From Labilibaculum euxinicum (GTDB lineage: Bacteria > Bacteroidota > Bacteroidia > Bacteroidales > Marinifilaceae): DNA of 64,000 nt. Where the stretch lies: contig NZ_WTCR01000007.1 of NCBI RefSeq assembly GCF_009795715.1, forward strand, positions 186,001 through 250,000, in the 5' to 3' direction. Within the stretch, counting starts at the first letter, position 1, and the number at the start of each line of letters is the position of its first letter. Positions 11,393-21,343 of this stretch are shown here, piece after piece. The position numbers were made by a program, and so were the translations under genes. The notes under the pieces are model-generated. The model did no database searches. It saw only the letters and a list, made by a program, of their open reading frames with translations, and was not told the DNA's origin.

Positions 11393-12364
11393 CTAATCGG
11401 CCATTCCATCAATTGTTTTAATAGAACCATCTTCATTGTATTCTAACTCTGTAACTTTCATGCTGCGAAGCCATGTTTTTCCTCCTGATGGCTTGGAATC
11501 ATGATGAAACAGGTACCATTTCCCCTTAAATTCGCAAATAGAATGGTGCGTAGTCCAGCCTACTACAGGTGTAAGAATTACTCCTTTGTAAGTAAAAGGA
11601 CCATAAGGTGAATCTCCAACAGCATAACAAAGCAAATGAGTATTTCCGGTTGAGTAAGAAAAATAATATTTGCCATTGTACTTATGCATCCACGATGCTT
11701 CGAAGAAGCGGCGATCATGATCTCCAGCTTTTAAAGGCTCTCCATTTTCATCTAAAATAACAAGGCTTTTAGGTTCTTCGGAAAATTCCAACAGATCATC
11801 TGACATTTTTACAACCCGAGCCGGTAATGAAGGCTCTTCATCGGCAGGTTCGGAACCACACTCCTGTGCTTTATTGTTTCGGTAACGTTGCAACTGTCCT
11901 CCCCAAAGACCACCAAAATACATATAATGCTGACCATCCTCATCTTCAAAAACGGCAGGATCGATGCTATAACTTCCAATAATAGGGTGCTTTTCAGGAA
12001 CAAAAGGCCCTTCAGGCTTATCACTTACTGCAACACCGATGCGGAAAATATCTGTTTTATCTTTTACCGGAAAATACAAATAATACTTACCGTTCTTATG
12101 AGCAACATCAGTATCCCACATTTGACGACCGGCCCAAGGCACATCCTGCACATCCAAAACAACTCCATGATCTGTTACTTCACCATCTATATCATCCATT
12201 GAAAACACATGGTAATCTCGCATATCAAAATGATCGCCATTATCATTTTCAGGTATACCAGATTCAATATCGTGAGATGGATAAATATATAGCTTGCCGT
12301 TAAATACGTGTGCTGATGGATCTGCGGTATATAAACCATCAACTAAATACCTTGGGTTCTTCAT
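11393..12364 (-). CDS. GH43 beta-xylosidase, no signal peptide
   Basis: This is a compact single-domain GH43 of about 323 residues. Counted from the upstream ATG at 12394, the catalytic acids are D25 (YTADPSAH), D145 (SIDPAVF) and E232 (RFFEASW). I place the start at 12364 (MKNPRYLVDG), which matches the usual N-terminus of this group; the upstream ATG adds a lysine-rich decapeptide. There is no signal peptide, so it probably acts in the cytoplasm on xylo-oligosaccharides imported by the symporter encoded two genes upstream. It lies between the GH10 and the acetylesterase in the same operon. Arabinofuranosidase activity is a possible alternative. Confidence 0.92.
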   Translation of the reverse strand: MKNPRYLVDGLYTADPSAHVFNGKLYIYPSHDIESGIPENDNGDHFDMRDYHVFSMDDIDGEVTDHGVVLDVQDVPWAGRQMWDTDVAHKNGKYYLYFPVKDKTDIFRIGVAVSDKPEGPFVPEKHPIIGSYSIDPAVFEDEDGQHYMYFGGLWGGQLQRYRNNKAQECGSEPADEEPSLPARVVKMSDDLLEFSEEPKSLVILDENGEPLKAGDHDRRFFEASWMHKYNGKYYFSYSTGNTHLLCYAVGDSPYGPFTYKGVILTPVVGWTTHHSICEFKGKWYLFHHDSKPSGGKTWLRSMKVTELEYNEDGSIKTIDGMAD

Positions 12365-12477
12365 TATTTTATTTTTTTCAAGCTCTTTTATCAAGCTTTA
12401 TTCATATTATTAAATCGATAGAATAAGAGTATCAAATTCTTATTTAAATGACACTTTGGAATAAACTCTTTAACCGA

Positions 12478-13611
12478 TTACAGATCTTCGTTAATTATTT
12501 TTTCAACAATTGGTTTTGCTTTATACTCTCTGTCAAACAAAAGAGGATAATCTGTACGTCCGTTAACAGGCCAATAATTGCGCCATGACTGAGCATCACT
12601 AACTCCCCAAAGGGTAACACGGCTAATTTTATTGCTATGTTTATAAAACAATCTGAAAAAATCCTGATAACGCTCTGTCATTTTTGTGCTAATCGAATCA
12701 GGAAGTCCATTGGCGTATGGGTTTAACTCTTTCTTAAATTCAAAATTTAAAGCTATATCGGCTCCAGCATTCATATTTGGCATAGGAAGAACAGTCAAAT
12801 CCAGCTCCGTAACCATCACTTGAACACCCAATTCGGAAAAAGCCACTATGCTTTTCTCAAAATCCTCAATCGTAGGATCATCCATTGAGATGTGCCCCTG
12901 CATGCCAATACCATCAATTCTTACTCCTTGTTCCTGCAATGATTTCACCATAGCCACAACTCCTTCTCTTTTCCCCTTTTTCGCCATCGAGTAATCATTG
13001 TAGTAAAGCTCAGCTTCCGGGTCGGCTTCATGCGCAAATTCAAATGCCAGCTTAACAAAGTCTGCACCAATTATTTCATAAAATTTGCTTTTGCGCCAGG
13101 TTCCATCATCCAAAATAGCTTCATTTACAACATCCCAGCCTTTTATAATTCCTTTATAACGACCTACCACTGTGTGTATATGACTTCTCATTCTTTCAAT
13201 AAGAACATCTCTCGAAACATCATTTCCTTGCTTATCTACGAAAAGCCAATCTGGTGCCTGAGAATGCCAAATTAGAGTATGCCCCGTTATAAATAGCTTG
13301 TTATCAAGCCCAAACCGGACAAATTTATCCGCCATATCAAAATCAAACTCCCCTTCAACAGGTTGAACAACTTCACTTTTCATCACATTTTCAGCAACAA
13401 CAGCATTAAAATGTTGCTTAATGATTTTTATGGCAGAGGTGTCAGCACCATCTATTTGGGCACTATTTAATGCTGTACCTATATAAAACCTATCGCCAAC
13501 AGCCAATTTCAATGATACTGGCTTTACTTCTGTTTTTGAACAACTGCACAATACACCAAGCAGTAAAAACGCCAAAAAACCGGGGTTGTATATTTTTTTA
13601 AATCGATTCAT
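12478..13611 (-). CDS. GH10 endo-beta-1,4-xylanase, lipoprotein
   Basis: This is a single-domain GH10 enzyme of 377 residues behind a lipoprotein signal (LLLGVLCSC, lipid cysteine probably C24). Catalytic glutamates are E164 in WDVVNEAI and E269 in VMVTELDL, and the substrate-binding HTLIWHSQAP and WGVSDAQSW motifs are present. It hydrolyses internal xylan bonds. It follows the symporter gene by 110 bp. Its small size, no binding module, and its place in an operon with a symporter and exo-acting GH43s suggest it shortens already imported oligosaccharides in the periplasm, while the larger GH10 at 15955 works at the surface. Confidence 0.96.
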   Translation of the reverse strand: MNRFKKIYNPGFLAFLLLGVLCSCSKTEVKPVSLKLAVGDRFYIGTALNSAQIDGADTSAIKIIKQHFNAVVAENVMKSEVVQPVEGEFDFDMADKFVRFGLDNKLFITGHTLIWHSQAPDWLFVDKQGNDVSRDVLIERMRSHIHTVVGRYKGIIKGWDVVNEAILDDGTWRKSKFYEIIGADFVKLAFEFAHEADPEAELYYNDYSMAKKGKREGVVAMVKSLQEQGVRIDGIGMQGHISMDDPTIEDFEKSIVAFSELGVQVMVTELDLTVLPMPNMNAGADIALNFEFKKELNPYANGLPDSISTKMTERYQDFFRLFYKHSNKISRVTLWGVSDAQSWRNYWPVNGRTDYPLLFDREYKAKPIVEKIINEDL

Positions 13612-13721
13612 TAATTATAAGTTTTCTAATTTGTATTTTATGCCAGACTAAGCAATAAATGTTTTTTTCTTAGGATCATCAAGTTCGATGCCTGAAAAAC
13701 GATTCTCCTACAAATCACTAT

Positions 13722-15209
13722 CTAGGAACGCTTAAAATCAGTCATTAATCCTCGTCTTTTGCTCAATTCATCTTCAATCTCTACTTCCTTCTTTTTATCA
13801 ATCTTGTAGAAGAATAAACATCCTATTGCAATAAAAAATGTAATAGTTGGAAATACGCTTAAAGAAAGTTTTATACCATTAATTGTTTCAGGACTTTGAA
13901 CATCCAGCAGATGATTATACCCATAACTTGCTAAAATTCCCGCTACTAAAGCTCCACCAACGCTCAAACCTGCTTTTAAACCAAATATCATTGCTGAAAA
14001 AATAATTGCAGTTGCCCTACGGTTATTTTTACATTCGGAATAATCTGCAACATCGGCAATCATTGCCCACAACAGAGGTGTGGTAATTCCATAAAAGAAA
14101 CCATGCAACAACTGACTTATAAATACCAAAGCTATAGATTCCGGAGAATAAAAGTAAAATAAAAGCAAACATAAAGTGGCAAGAAAAAGACTCACTCCAA
14201 ATACATCTCTTTTGCCATATTTATCGGCCAGACCCTTTGAAAACATAATCCCAATAATCATGAAAATGATTCCTCCGGCATTAAAAAGACTAAAACCTGA
14301 TGTTGCAACATCTTCGGGCCACAAGAAGCCCACAAAGCCCATATTTGACAAAAGATTATTTAAACCACTAATAAAAGCATTAAAGCCAATATCATTTAAA
14401 AAAACTGCTAAATGTTGTTCACTTAAATAATTCTCGAAATAAAACACATACATACCGCCTTTCAGCGACAGCGTAATAAATACGAATACAGTAACAACAA
14501 GCATTACAATCCACGGCCTGTTTTTCATCAAATCTTTAACATCTTGTTTTACCGATGTTGTTTCTGTTTGAGTCGAAACCACACGTTCCTTTGTTGTTAA
14601 GAAAGTGATGATAAAAAAGACAATACCAACAAGTGCAAAAACTCCCATTACATTTTCAAAGCCTTTTGCCTTATCACCGTCACCAAATATCAACACCATA
14701 GGCAATAATAAACCTTGCACTATGAATTGAGCAACCATTACTGCAGTAAAACGATATGATGAAATACTGTTACGTTCGCCCATATTTCCTGTTAAAACGC
14801 CACTCAAAGCCGAGTAAGGTAAATTATTGGCACTATAAAGTAGTACTAATAAGATATAAGTAATAAATGCGTAAGCAATTTTACCTCCCGGACTAAACTG
14901 CGGCGTACTAAAAGCCAATAAGGCCATAAGCCCAAAAGGGACTGATGTCCAAAGAATCCATGGACGAAATTTCCCCCACCTTGTTTTGGTACGATCAGCA
15001 ATAACACCCATTATCGGGTTAAAACATGCTCCAATCATACCTCCTGAAAAAATAATTACGGAGGCTGTTCCTGCCGGAATCTTATACACATCCGTATAAA
15101 AGAAGGCTAAAAACGTCATCAACGTTTGAAAAATTAAGTTAGCCGCCAAATCGCCTAAGCTATAACCAACCTTTTCAATTACCGATACTTTATCTGATTT
15201 TAATGTCAT
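13722..15209 (-). CDS. GPH-family sugar:cation symporter (xylo-oligosaccharide/xyloside type)
   Basis: This 495-residue inner-membrane protein has about twelve hydrophobic segments and the glycoside-pentoside-hexuronide signature: EKVGYSLGDLAANLIFQ near the start, MGVIADRTKTRWGKFRPWIL after the second helix, and MIADVADYSE in the second half. Family members import sugars or short glycosides with Na+ or H+. As first gene of the operon with xylanase and xylosidases, the substrate is probably xylose or xylo-oligosaccharides; glucuronides are also possible because the same family carries hexuronides. The promoter carries the four-copy HTCS-type array about 140-208 bp upstream of the ATG. Confidence 0.92.
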   Translation of the reverse strand: MTLKSDKVSVIEKVGYSLGDLAANLIFQTLMTFLAFFYTDVYKIPAGTASVIIFSGGMIGACFNPIMGVIADRTKTRWGKFRPWILWTSVPFGLMALLAFSTPQFSPGGKIAYAFITYILLVLLYSANNLPYSALSGVLTGNMGERNSISSYRFTAVMVAQFIVQGLLLPMVLIFGDGDKAKGFENVMGVFALVGIVFFIITFLTTKERVVSTQTETTSVKQDVKDLMKNRPWIVMLVVTVFVFITLSLKGGMYVFYFENYLSEQHLAVFLNDIGFNAFISGLNNLLSNMGFVGFLWPEDVATSGFSLFNAGGIIFMIIGIMFSKGLADKYGKRDVFGVSLFLATLCLLLFYFYSPESIALVFISQLLHGFFYGITTPLLWAMIADVADYSECKNNRRATAIIFSAMIFGLKAGLSVGGALVAGILASYGYNHLLDVQSPETINGIKLSLSVFPTITFFIAIGCLFFYKIDKKKEVEIEDELSKRRGLMTDFKRS

Positions 15210-15309
15210 TTTGTAATATTTAATACTGACTTTATTATTCGATGTTATTTATTAAAAAAGTAGCTCCTTATAAACTCTAATTTCTGTGCGAGCCACCCAA
15301 ACTGTCAAC

Positions 15310-15417
15310 CAAAAATACTTGTATTGAAATAAACTCTCGTGATGCTGTGTTACACAAATTTGTTAGTTTGTTACATATTTTTCATTCCCGTTACATTTAA
15401 TTTCATTTTGGTTACAT
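15310..15417 (-). promoter_or_regulatory. Promoter of the symporter operon with four-copy GTTAC array
   Basis: On the plus strand GTTACA(T) begins at 15349, 15370, 15390 and 15411, so the spacing is 21, 20 and 21 bp. A perfect minus-strand -7 box TATTTTTG lies at 15317-15310, 31 bp from the first repeat. Between them, TATTGAAAT (from 15322) is shared with the susC promoter at the same offset. The same array precedes the susC and GH67 genes. It is most likely the activator site of the xylan HTCS. Confidence 0.75.
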
Positions 15418-15887
15418 CCTGTTTGTGCAGCTTCTTAAAAGATCAAATTGTATAACTATTCGCTGTCTGTTTATAATTTGTTCTGTGCATAGAGTTCTTC
15501 TTGATATCGCTATTTTCAATTGGTACAACAATTGTAATTATTCAGAGAAACAACCTATCTATATTGTCCAGACATAGAGAAATCCGGTCTTTATAATTCC
15601 TGATTTTTGCCTGTTCAAGACCCTTAGGTTTATTTATGATGACCGTTAAGTTTATTGAATTATGCCAGCGATGTAGTATTAATTTAGGCTGACTATCCGT
15701 TTAATTAAAACAATTTAATCACAATCTTCGTCGTACAGTAGTATTCTTCTCCCATTCAAACAATCTATAAAAAGATCAAAAAAAAGGATACTGAATCCAA
15801 TTCGGTTCTTGTCCATTTTAATTCCTTCTATCATTCCAGAATCAACTCACTTATTACTTACATTACTGGGCTCAGCTTTATTTAATT
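15418..15887. other. Intergenic stretch without recognisable content
   Basis: Between the regulatory array and the hairpin after the large GH10 I see no open frame longer than a few dozen codons, no RNA gene and no clear repeat. Confidence 0.5.
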
Positions 15888-15929
15888 CCCTCACAACCAA
15901 TACATTAAAACACACATTGGTTATGAGGG
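15888..15929 (-). terminator. Hairpin after the SusCD-GH10 operon
   Basis: CCCTCACAACCAAT pairs with ATTGGTTATGAGGG (14 bp, one mismatch, 14-base loop). It sits 26 bp past the stop of the large GH10 gene. In the transcript it is followed by AATTAAAT, not a U run, so it may protect the 3' end rather than act as a simple intrinsic terminator. Confidence 0.55.
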
Positions 15930-15954
15930 ATTACAGTAATTTAATATTAAAAAA

Positions 15955-18141
15955 TTAGTATTCAAGTTCACCCGAGAAATCTTCACTTACATCGCGTCCT
16001 GCGAGACCATCACACACTCCTTTAAAAGCATGTTTCCGGTTGTAATCTGCATCCCAAAGATTTGGTGATTCATCTGGAAGCCAGTATTCATGTTCATCCT
16101 CATTATCGGAAATACCCCATATTGTTACACCATATTGCTGTGCGACAGGAATATATTTCATATACATATCCAGAACATATTGATACATGTCTGCCTGAGA
16201 AGCTAATTGTGCCACAGTTGGATTCTTAGTTCCCAATCTCACATCCAGCTCCGATATTTTAATCAATTTTCCGCTGGCAGCCAACTTTTGAAACATTTCT
16301 GCAATCTTATCACGATCGCTATTAATGGATATGTGCATTTGAGTTCCAATACCATCAACGGTTGCTCCCTGACTTTCAATGTACTCCACGTACTCGATCA
16401 ATCCTTCACATTTGGATATGCTGGACTCGAGATTATAATCATTAATAAAAAGCTTATCTGTCGTATTACCATTCTGACGAGCCAATTTAAATGCAGTTAC
16501 AGCATAGTCTTTTCCAAGATATTTTACCCATGAAAAGTAATCACTTGCAGGATCAGTTACATTTCCATCTCTTAGTGTTCCGTCTTCTTTCATTGGTTCG
16601 TTCACTACATCCCATGCATGAATATTATCGTTATAATGGGTTACCATTCCTGTAATCCAATTTTCCATTGCATTCCCAATGATTTCAGATTTTTCCTCAT
16701 CTGTTTTTTCAATAATGGTTGGACCTGAATCACCTCCATCAGCAGCTCCCGTGGTAACAACTACATTATCTACATAATAAGTACCTTCAACACCTCCCAA
16801 ATCAAAGTTTAAACCTGTTTCTCCACCATCGGCAGTAAATACCCATTCTACATATTGCCATGTTGGAGATGTAGCTTGATCCCCCTGGTAATGAGCTGAA
16901 CCCGTTGTAGAACAACGAACAGAACCTGCAGCTTCAGATTTTATAAAATAAGAAATAGTATATTCTTCGCCTGCAGTTAAGTTTGCAGTAAAATCAGAAT
17001 GAATTTGTGTTTTCCACTGGTTTCCAGCACCACTATTCGCAGCATCAGCAATTACTTTCATAGCACCATTGCCTTCGTAAGCATCAGCTGCATCAGCAAG
17101 ACTTAATGCTGTATCACCACCATTCCACTTTGCCCATCCATCAATGCCTTCGTCAAATGTTCCATTAGCAATCATATTTACAACTTCAGGCACTGCATCC
17201 TGATCCACTACCTTAATATTATCAACATCAATAAGATATGTCACCCCAGGCAAATAACCTAAATCAAAGTTCATTTTGAAAGTTACACCTGTAAAATCGT
17301 TTACTGTAAATTTCACTTGTTGCCATTGAGTGCTTGTTTCAAAAGCTTCAGTCCAGGATCCTCCTGTACTATACCAATCCTTATATGGATAATTATTCTC
17401 CAAACCACTAAAAGAAATGCGGCCTTTACCTGCCTGATCTGATTTGATATAAAAAGAAATTTCATAAGTATGTCCGCTTACAACGGGGATTTCAGGAGTT
17501 ATCAACTGTAGTTCATAAGCTTGGGCTGATGACGAACCTGCAATCATTTTAACTGCTTGTGAACTGCTGGACAAACCAGCACCATCCTCTACAGAAATTC
17601 CATCACCACTATTCCAGGCACCCCAACCTGTGAGCGTTCCATCTTTTAAACCAGATAAATCGAGTGAATTACTCCCTCCGGAAGCAGGGATTACTGTCGA
17701 TGCAATTAAACCATTCAGATAACTGGCATTTTGATTGGAATGCCAAACCAGGGTATGACCAAATACTGAAAGTCCGGCTTCTTTGGTTTTAGCAATAAAT
17801 GCATCCACCTTATCGAATCCGATTTCTCCTTTGGAGTTAACCATTGGTTTATGCTTCATGGCGTACCCAACTGTTACTTCATCAAAGTTTTCATTGGTTA
17901 AATTACGGTATGCCTCATTATTCATGTACTGATCAAGGCCGATACCAACACCAAGAGTGAAATCGGTATAGGTATTTAAGGTCTCGTATCTACTTATTTT
18001 TTCAGCCAACTCTAAAGGTAGATCGGCTATACTTACTTCGCCATGTGTTGGATCTGTGTACCAATCCATTATTTGATCATCGCATGATGAAAAGATCATG
18101 GAAACAACAGCGATTACAGGTAATATTTTTATGTATTTCAT
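15955..18141 (-). CDS. GH10 xylanase with two carbohydrate-binding modules inserted in the catalytic domain, lipoprotein
   Basis: The lipobox (MIFSSC, C20) predicts a surface lipoprotein. The GH10 barrel starts normally (about 40-150, with VFGHTLVWHSNQ), is interrupted by two CBM4/CBM22-like beta-sandwiches (about 165-312 and 322-465, each ending in a TYxxDxDN or TYYVDNV strand), and resumes at about 480. The catalytic glutamates lie after the insertion: E515 in WDVVNEPM and E631 in KISELDVRLG. Inserted CBM tandems are known in GH10 enzymes of Bacteroides and Prevotella xylan loci. It is the last gene of the SusCD operon, 82 bp after the glycan-binding protein, and should make the first cuts in xylan at the cell surface. 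Confidence 0.95.
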   Translation of the reverse strand: MKYIKILPVIAVVSMIFSSCDDQIMDWYTDPTHGEVSIADLPLELAEKISRYETLNTYTDFTLGVGIGLDQYMNNEAYRNLTNENFDEVTVGYAMKHKPMVNSKGEIGFDKVDAFIAKTKEAGLSVFGHTLVWHSNQNASYLNGLIASTVIPASGGSNSLDLSGLKDGTLTGWGAWNSGDGISVEDGAGLSSSSQAVKMIAGSSSAQAYELQLITPEIPVVSGHTYEISFYIKSDQAGKGRISFSGLENNYPYKDWYSTGGSWTEAFETSTQWQQVKFTVNDFTGVTFKMNFDLGYLPGVTYLIDVDNIKVVDQDAVPEVVNMIANGTFDEGIDGWAKWNGGDTALSLADAADAYEGNGAMKVIADAANSGAGNQWKTQIHSDFTANLTAGEEYTISYFIKSEAAGSVRCSTTGSAHYQGDQATSPTWQYVEWVFTADGGETGLNFDLGGVEGTYYVDNVVVTTGAADGGDSGPTIIEKTDEEKSEIIGNAMENWITGMVTHYNDNIHAWDVVNEPMKEDGTLRDGNVTDPASDYFSWVKYLGKDYAVTAFKLARQNGNTTDKLFINDYNLESSISKCEGLIEYVEYIESQGATVDGIGTQMHISINSDRDKIAEMFQKLAASGKLIKISELDVRLGTKNPTVAQLASQADMYQYVLDMYMKYIPVAQQYGVTIWGISDNEDEHEYWLPDESPNLWDADYNRKHAFKGVCDGLAGRDVSEDFSGELEY

Positions 18142-18223
18142 TTTTCTTTGTTTTAGAATAACACGATTTGTCTAAGCATTATCTCGACTTGACAAATTCA
18201 TAGTTACTATCGCTTAAATATGT

Positions 18224-19609
18224 TTATTCTTCATCTTCAGGAAAATCACTATAAGTTGGTGTTTCCAAAGAAACGATTCTCCAATTATCAGTATAGACAC
18301 TAACAGAAGTAGCCGCGGAAGTGAATTCAGTTTCACTGTCGCTATCATTTCCTGTGATATTTGCGAGAGTAAAATCAGTGTTTTCGAAGTAAAATCCAAA
18401 GTTCTTATAATTGGCTGCTTCCCGATAAGCTAATATATCTTCAAAAGTGAAACCGTCTTCTGAAAAATCATAAATCATATTCAAAGGAATGCTTACTGTA
18501 GTCCAACCGGTAGTTTGAAAATCTTTCACCTCGCCATTAACCACCCACGGTACGTAATTGTAACAGGCACCACTCCATTCTCCTCCATTAAATCCATTTA
18601 CCAAACATATTTTTAAGTAACCAGTCTCTGTCCATGCTTCAGGTACATAAATATCAAACTGCAATGCAACATCAGCAAGAGGTGTTGTTGCCGGAATATA
18701 AGGTGTTAACTGACCACGCCAGTCATCCGAATTATTTCCTGCTGTCCACACTTCTGAACAACGAGGTGTTGCTGCATCAAATGATGCAATACGCGAAGGA
18801 CGATGCGGCACATACGTTCCCTGAGAAACATTTCCAGTACCCATAGATGCTGATTCCAAATCTTCATCCATAATCATACTCGTTGCAGTACCCCAAAAAC
18901 CATGTGCACCATTTCCATCAAAATCAAGTATTACCCCTTTTTTGAAATTAAAACAGGCAGGAGAATAAGCCCCTCCATTAGAGCATTCGATCAGTAAGGA
19001 ACCACCTTCTTCTGAAACGCCATCAGGAACAACTACTGTGAAAAATTCTCCATCAACATCAGAAGTAATTCCCTCTGTTACTTCAACATTACCAGGAAAA
19101 ACTACTTTGCTAACTTCAACTAAACCAAAACCATTTACAGTAATAGTTTCACCTGCTAATGGTAAAGTATGGGAGATACTTGTTATAGATGGTGCTGCAG
19201 AGCGAATTTCAAATGAAAATGTAGCTTCATTGCCATCATTTGTCATTCGAATGGTATTTCGAACATCAGCTTCGGCTTCAACCGTTGGTGTATTTTTGGA
19301 AACACTTACCAACATTGAATTCTCCGAAACATATACAGGATTAAAATAAGATGAAAATCCATTAATGTAAACTTTCCTTAGCCCTGTGAAACCAGAACCT
19401 TCAATTCTGATCAACTGTCCCAAACGGGCAAATGTTACTTCTCTGTCAGGTAACGATGAATCCACATCTTCCAAATAGACTTTACTTATCGTAATTGGAC
19501 CATTACTTAAATCCTCATCATCACAAGCTGTAAACAGCATTGCAAGAAGCATTATTGAAAAGAATGCGACGGATATCCAACGATTTTTATTTAAATTATT
19601 TCTCTTCAT
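18224..19609 (-). CDS. IPT/TIG-domain surface glycan-binding lipoprotein (SusE/F position)
   Basis: The start at 19609 ([11 protein letters not shown]) gives a lipoprotein signal ending AMLFTAC; an ATG eight codons earlier is possible. Two IPT/TIG immunoglobulin-like repeats follow (about 45-145, [17 protein letters not shown], and 145-230, [24 protein letters not shown]), and the C-terminal half (about 230-450) has a beta-sandwich with [11 protein letters not shown] and aromatic residues suited to bind a glycan chain. Proteins of this plan encoded after susD act as surface xylan or xyloglucan binders. The order SusC-SusD-this protein-GH10 is the common xylan core. It has no catalytic motif. 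Confidence 0.88.
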   Translation of the reverse strand: MKRNNLNKNRWISVAFFSIMLLAMLFTACDDEDLSNGPITISKVYLEDVDSSLPDREVTFARLGQLIRIEGSGFTGLRKVYINGFSSYFNPVYVSENSMLVSVSKNTPTVEAEADVRNTIRMTNDGNEATFSFEIRSAAPSITSISHTLPLAGETITVNGFGLVEVSKVVFPGNVEVTEGITSDVDGEFFTVVVPDGVSEEGGSLLIECSNGGAYSPACFNFKKGVILDFDGNGAHGFWGTATSMIMDEDLESASMGTGNVSQGTYVPHRPSRIASFDAATPRCSEVWTAGNNSDDWRGQLTPYIPATTPLADVALQFDIYVPEAWTETGYLKICLVNGFNGGEWSGACYNYVPWVVNGEVKDFQTTGWTTVSIPLNMIYDFSEDGFTFEDILAYREAANYKNFGFYFENTDFTLANITGNDSDSETEFTSAATSVSVYTDNWRIVSLETPTYSDFPEDEE

Positions 19610-19652
19610 GTTAATCGATATTTTAAATTCCAATTCACTTATTATCTAACAA

Positions 19653-21284
19653 TTAGAATAAATCAGTTATTTTTTCTTCAGTAAACTCATACGGTACCGG
19701 TGTTTCTTTCAACAATGGATTTTGCACCACTTCCGATTCCGGATAAGGCAACAGAAAAATGGTTTCATCTACATTGCCAATAGAGCGTGATGATCTCGTT
19801 CGGGTTTCATCTTCAGTTGCTGTATTTGTTGAAGTATCATAAGTAAAAGGGACTATCGTTCCACGTTCCTGGTTGATAATGTAATTTATCACCTCTTGTT
19901 GTTTGTAATACGATCGGCGAACCAAATCGTACCAATACTGACCTTCCATGCATAACTCTACTCTTCGTTCATGAATAATATCCTCATAAGTAAGACTGGA
20001 TTTATCCTCAAGTCCGGCACGAAAACGAAGTTTATTAAAATATAGTAAAGCTGTTGCATCGGATGTACTTTCAGTATTCCCTAAAACAGCTTCGGAATAG
20101 TTTAAATAAACTTCAGCCAAGCGCAACATATTCGTGTTTAGAGCAGAGTTCTGTTTCGAAATTTTCGCATTATCTTTTGTAGATCCTACAACTCCTTTTT
20201 TCACATTTAGAGCTTCTTGTGTTTTTTCATAGGTATATCCACCATTCGCTTTGTTAATTTCAGGATAATAATCACCATATCCCATCCAGGTAGCTTTACG
20301 ACGAGCATCAGCAGATTCGTACTCCAGTAACACATTGTAAGAAGCTCTTGTCCAATATCCCCATGCAGCATCATCGCCGGTAATTTCAGATCCAGCTGCA
20401 AAGTAAGCCTGCTGTGTATTGGTCACACCATAATCTCCATTTGGAACCCACTGCAGTGCAAACATCGACTCTGAATTATTGTTGTTTTCTATCATGAATA
20501 TATCAGCATAATCGTCCATTAATTCATAAGGACCTTTATCCATAACCATTTCAGCAGCTTTTTTAGCTAAATCAAGATATTCCTGACTACGTATTCCACT
20601 GTTTGGATCTGCTCCTAAACCAGAAAATGATAAATAAATACGAGATAACATTCCAAATGCGCTGTATCTTGTTAAACGACCATCCTGTGCCGCCTGTTCA
20701 GGTAAATATTTAGCTGCATATTCCAAATCCCGCATTACAAATTCATACACATCAGTAACTGGGTTGGTGCTTACAATCGGATTATTCACCAATGTTCCAG
20801 GATCTTCAGAAATAATTACATCTCCCCATAAAGAAGCCAGATACCAGTAAGCTGTTCCTCTCATAAAGCGCGCCTCAGCGATATATTGTTTTTGTAAATC
20901 ATCTTCAACACTACTTCCTTTAATACCAATAATTACTAAATTAGATTGTTGAATTACATTGTAAAGCGATTGCCATGCCGACACCAGAGGTCCGGTCAAA
21001 CCTGTTTCTGTTAAATCACTAAACGGATAAATATAATCCGAGTACGGAGCATATAAATTGTAAGAGCGCCCATCGCCCAAACCATAATAAAATTTATCGT
21101 TAAAATCGAACCAAACTTTGTTGTAAAGTGGCGCTGTTGCCGCTTTAAAGTCTTCTTCTGACTGATAGAAATTTTCTTCAGTAATTTGATCTTGAGGTTC
21201 TTCCTCTAAAAAATCGCTGCACCCAGTCCAAATAATGGGAAAAGCCATCAATAGAATCGTGTATATGATATGTATTTTTTTCAT
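19653..21284 (-). CDS. SusD/RagB-family glycan-binding lipoprotein (xylan locus)
   Basis: The protein of about 543 residues has the lipobox IIWTGCSDFLEEEPQDQ and the SusD features: the N-terminal segment with EENFYQSEEDFKAATAPLYN, helical TPR units, and a C-terminal part with INQERRVELCMEGQYWYDLVR-like order (HERRVELCMEGQYW). I start at 21284 (MKKIHIIYT), which opens the signal peptide, not at 21326. SusD caps the SusC pore and captures oligosaccharides at the surface. It follows susC by 59 bp. Confidence 0.95.
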   Translation of the reverse strand: MKKIHIIYTILLMAFPIIWTGCSDFLEEEPQDQITEENFYQSEEDFKAATAPLYNKVWFDFNDKFYYGLGDGRSYNLYAPYSDYIYPFSDLTETGLTGPLVSAWQSLYNVIQQSNLVIIGIKGSSVEDDLQKQYIAEARFMRGTAYWYLASLWGDVIISEDPGTLVNNPIVSTNPVTDVYEFVMRDLEYAAKYLPEQAAQDGRLTRYSAFGMLSRIYLSFSGLGADPNSGIRSQEYLDLAKKAAEMVMDKGPYELMDDYADIFMIENNNNSESMFALQWVPNGDYGVTNTQQAYFAAGSEITGDDAAWGYWTRASYNVLLEYESADARRKATWMGYGDYYPEINKANGGYTYEKTQEALNVKKGVVGSTKDNAKISKQNSALNTNMLRLAEVYLNYSEAVLGNTESTSDATALLYFNKLRFRAGLEDKSSLTYEDIIHERRVELCMEGQYWYDLVRRSYYKQQEVINYIINQERGTIVPFTYDTSTNTATEDETRTRSSRSIGNVDETIFLLPYPESEVVQNPLLKETPVPYEFTEEKITDLF

Positions 21285-21343
21285 CTGTATCGTATTTTTA
21301 TTACATGTGCTGCCTATTCTCTTCATCTTAAGTATAAATTCAT

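Noticed and set aside
15349-15417. GTTAC repeats as a short CRISPR-like array
   Set aside because: The repeat unit is only 5-7 bases, there are no separate unique spacers of CRISPR length and no cas genes; the same array recurs at two other promoters.
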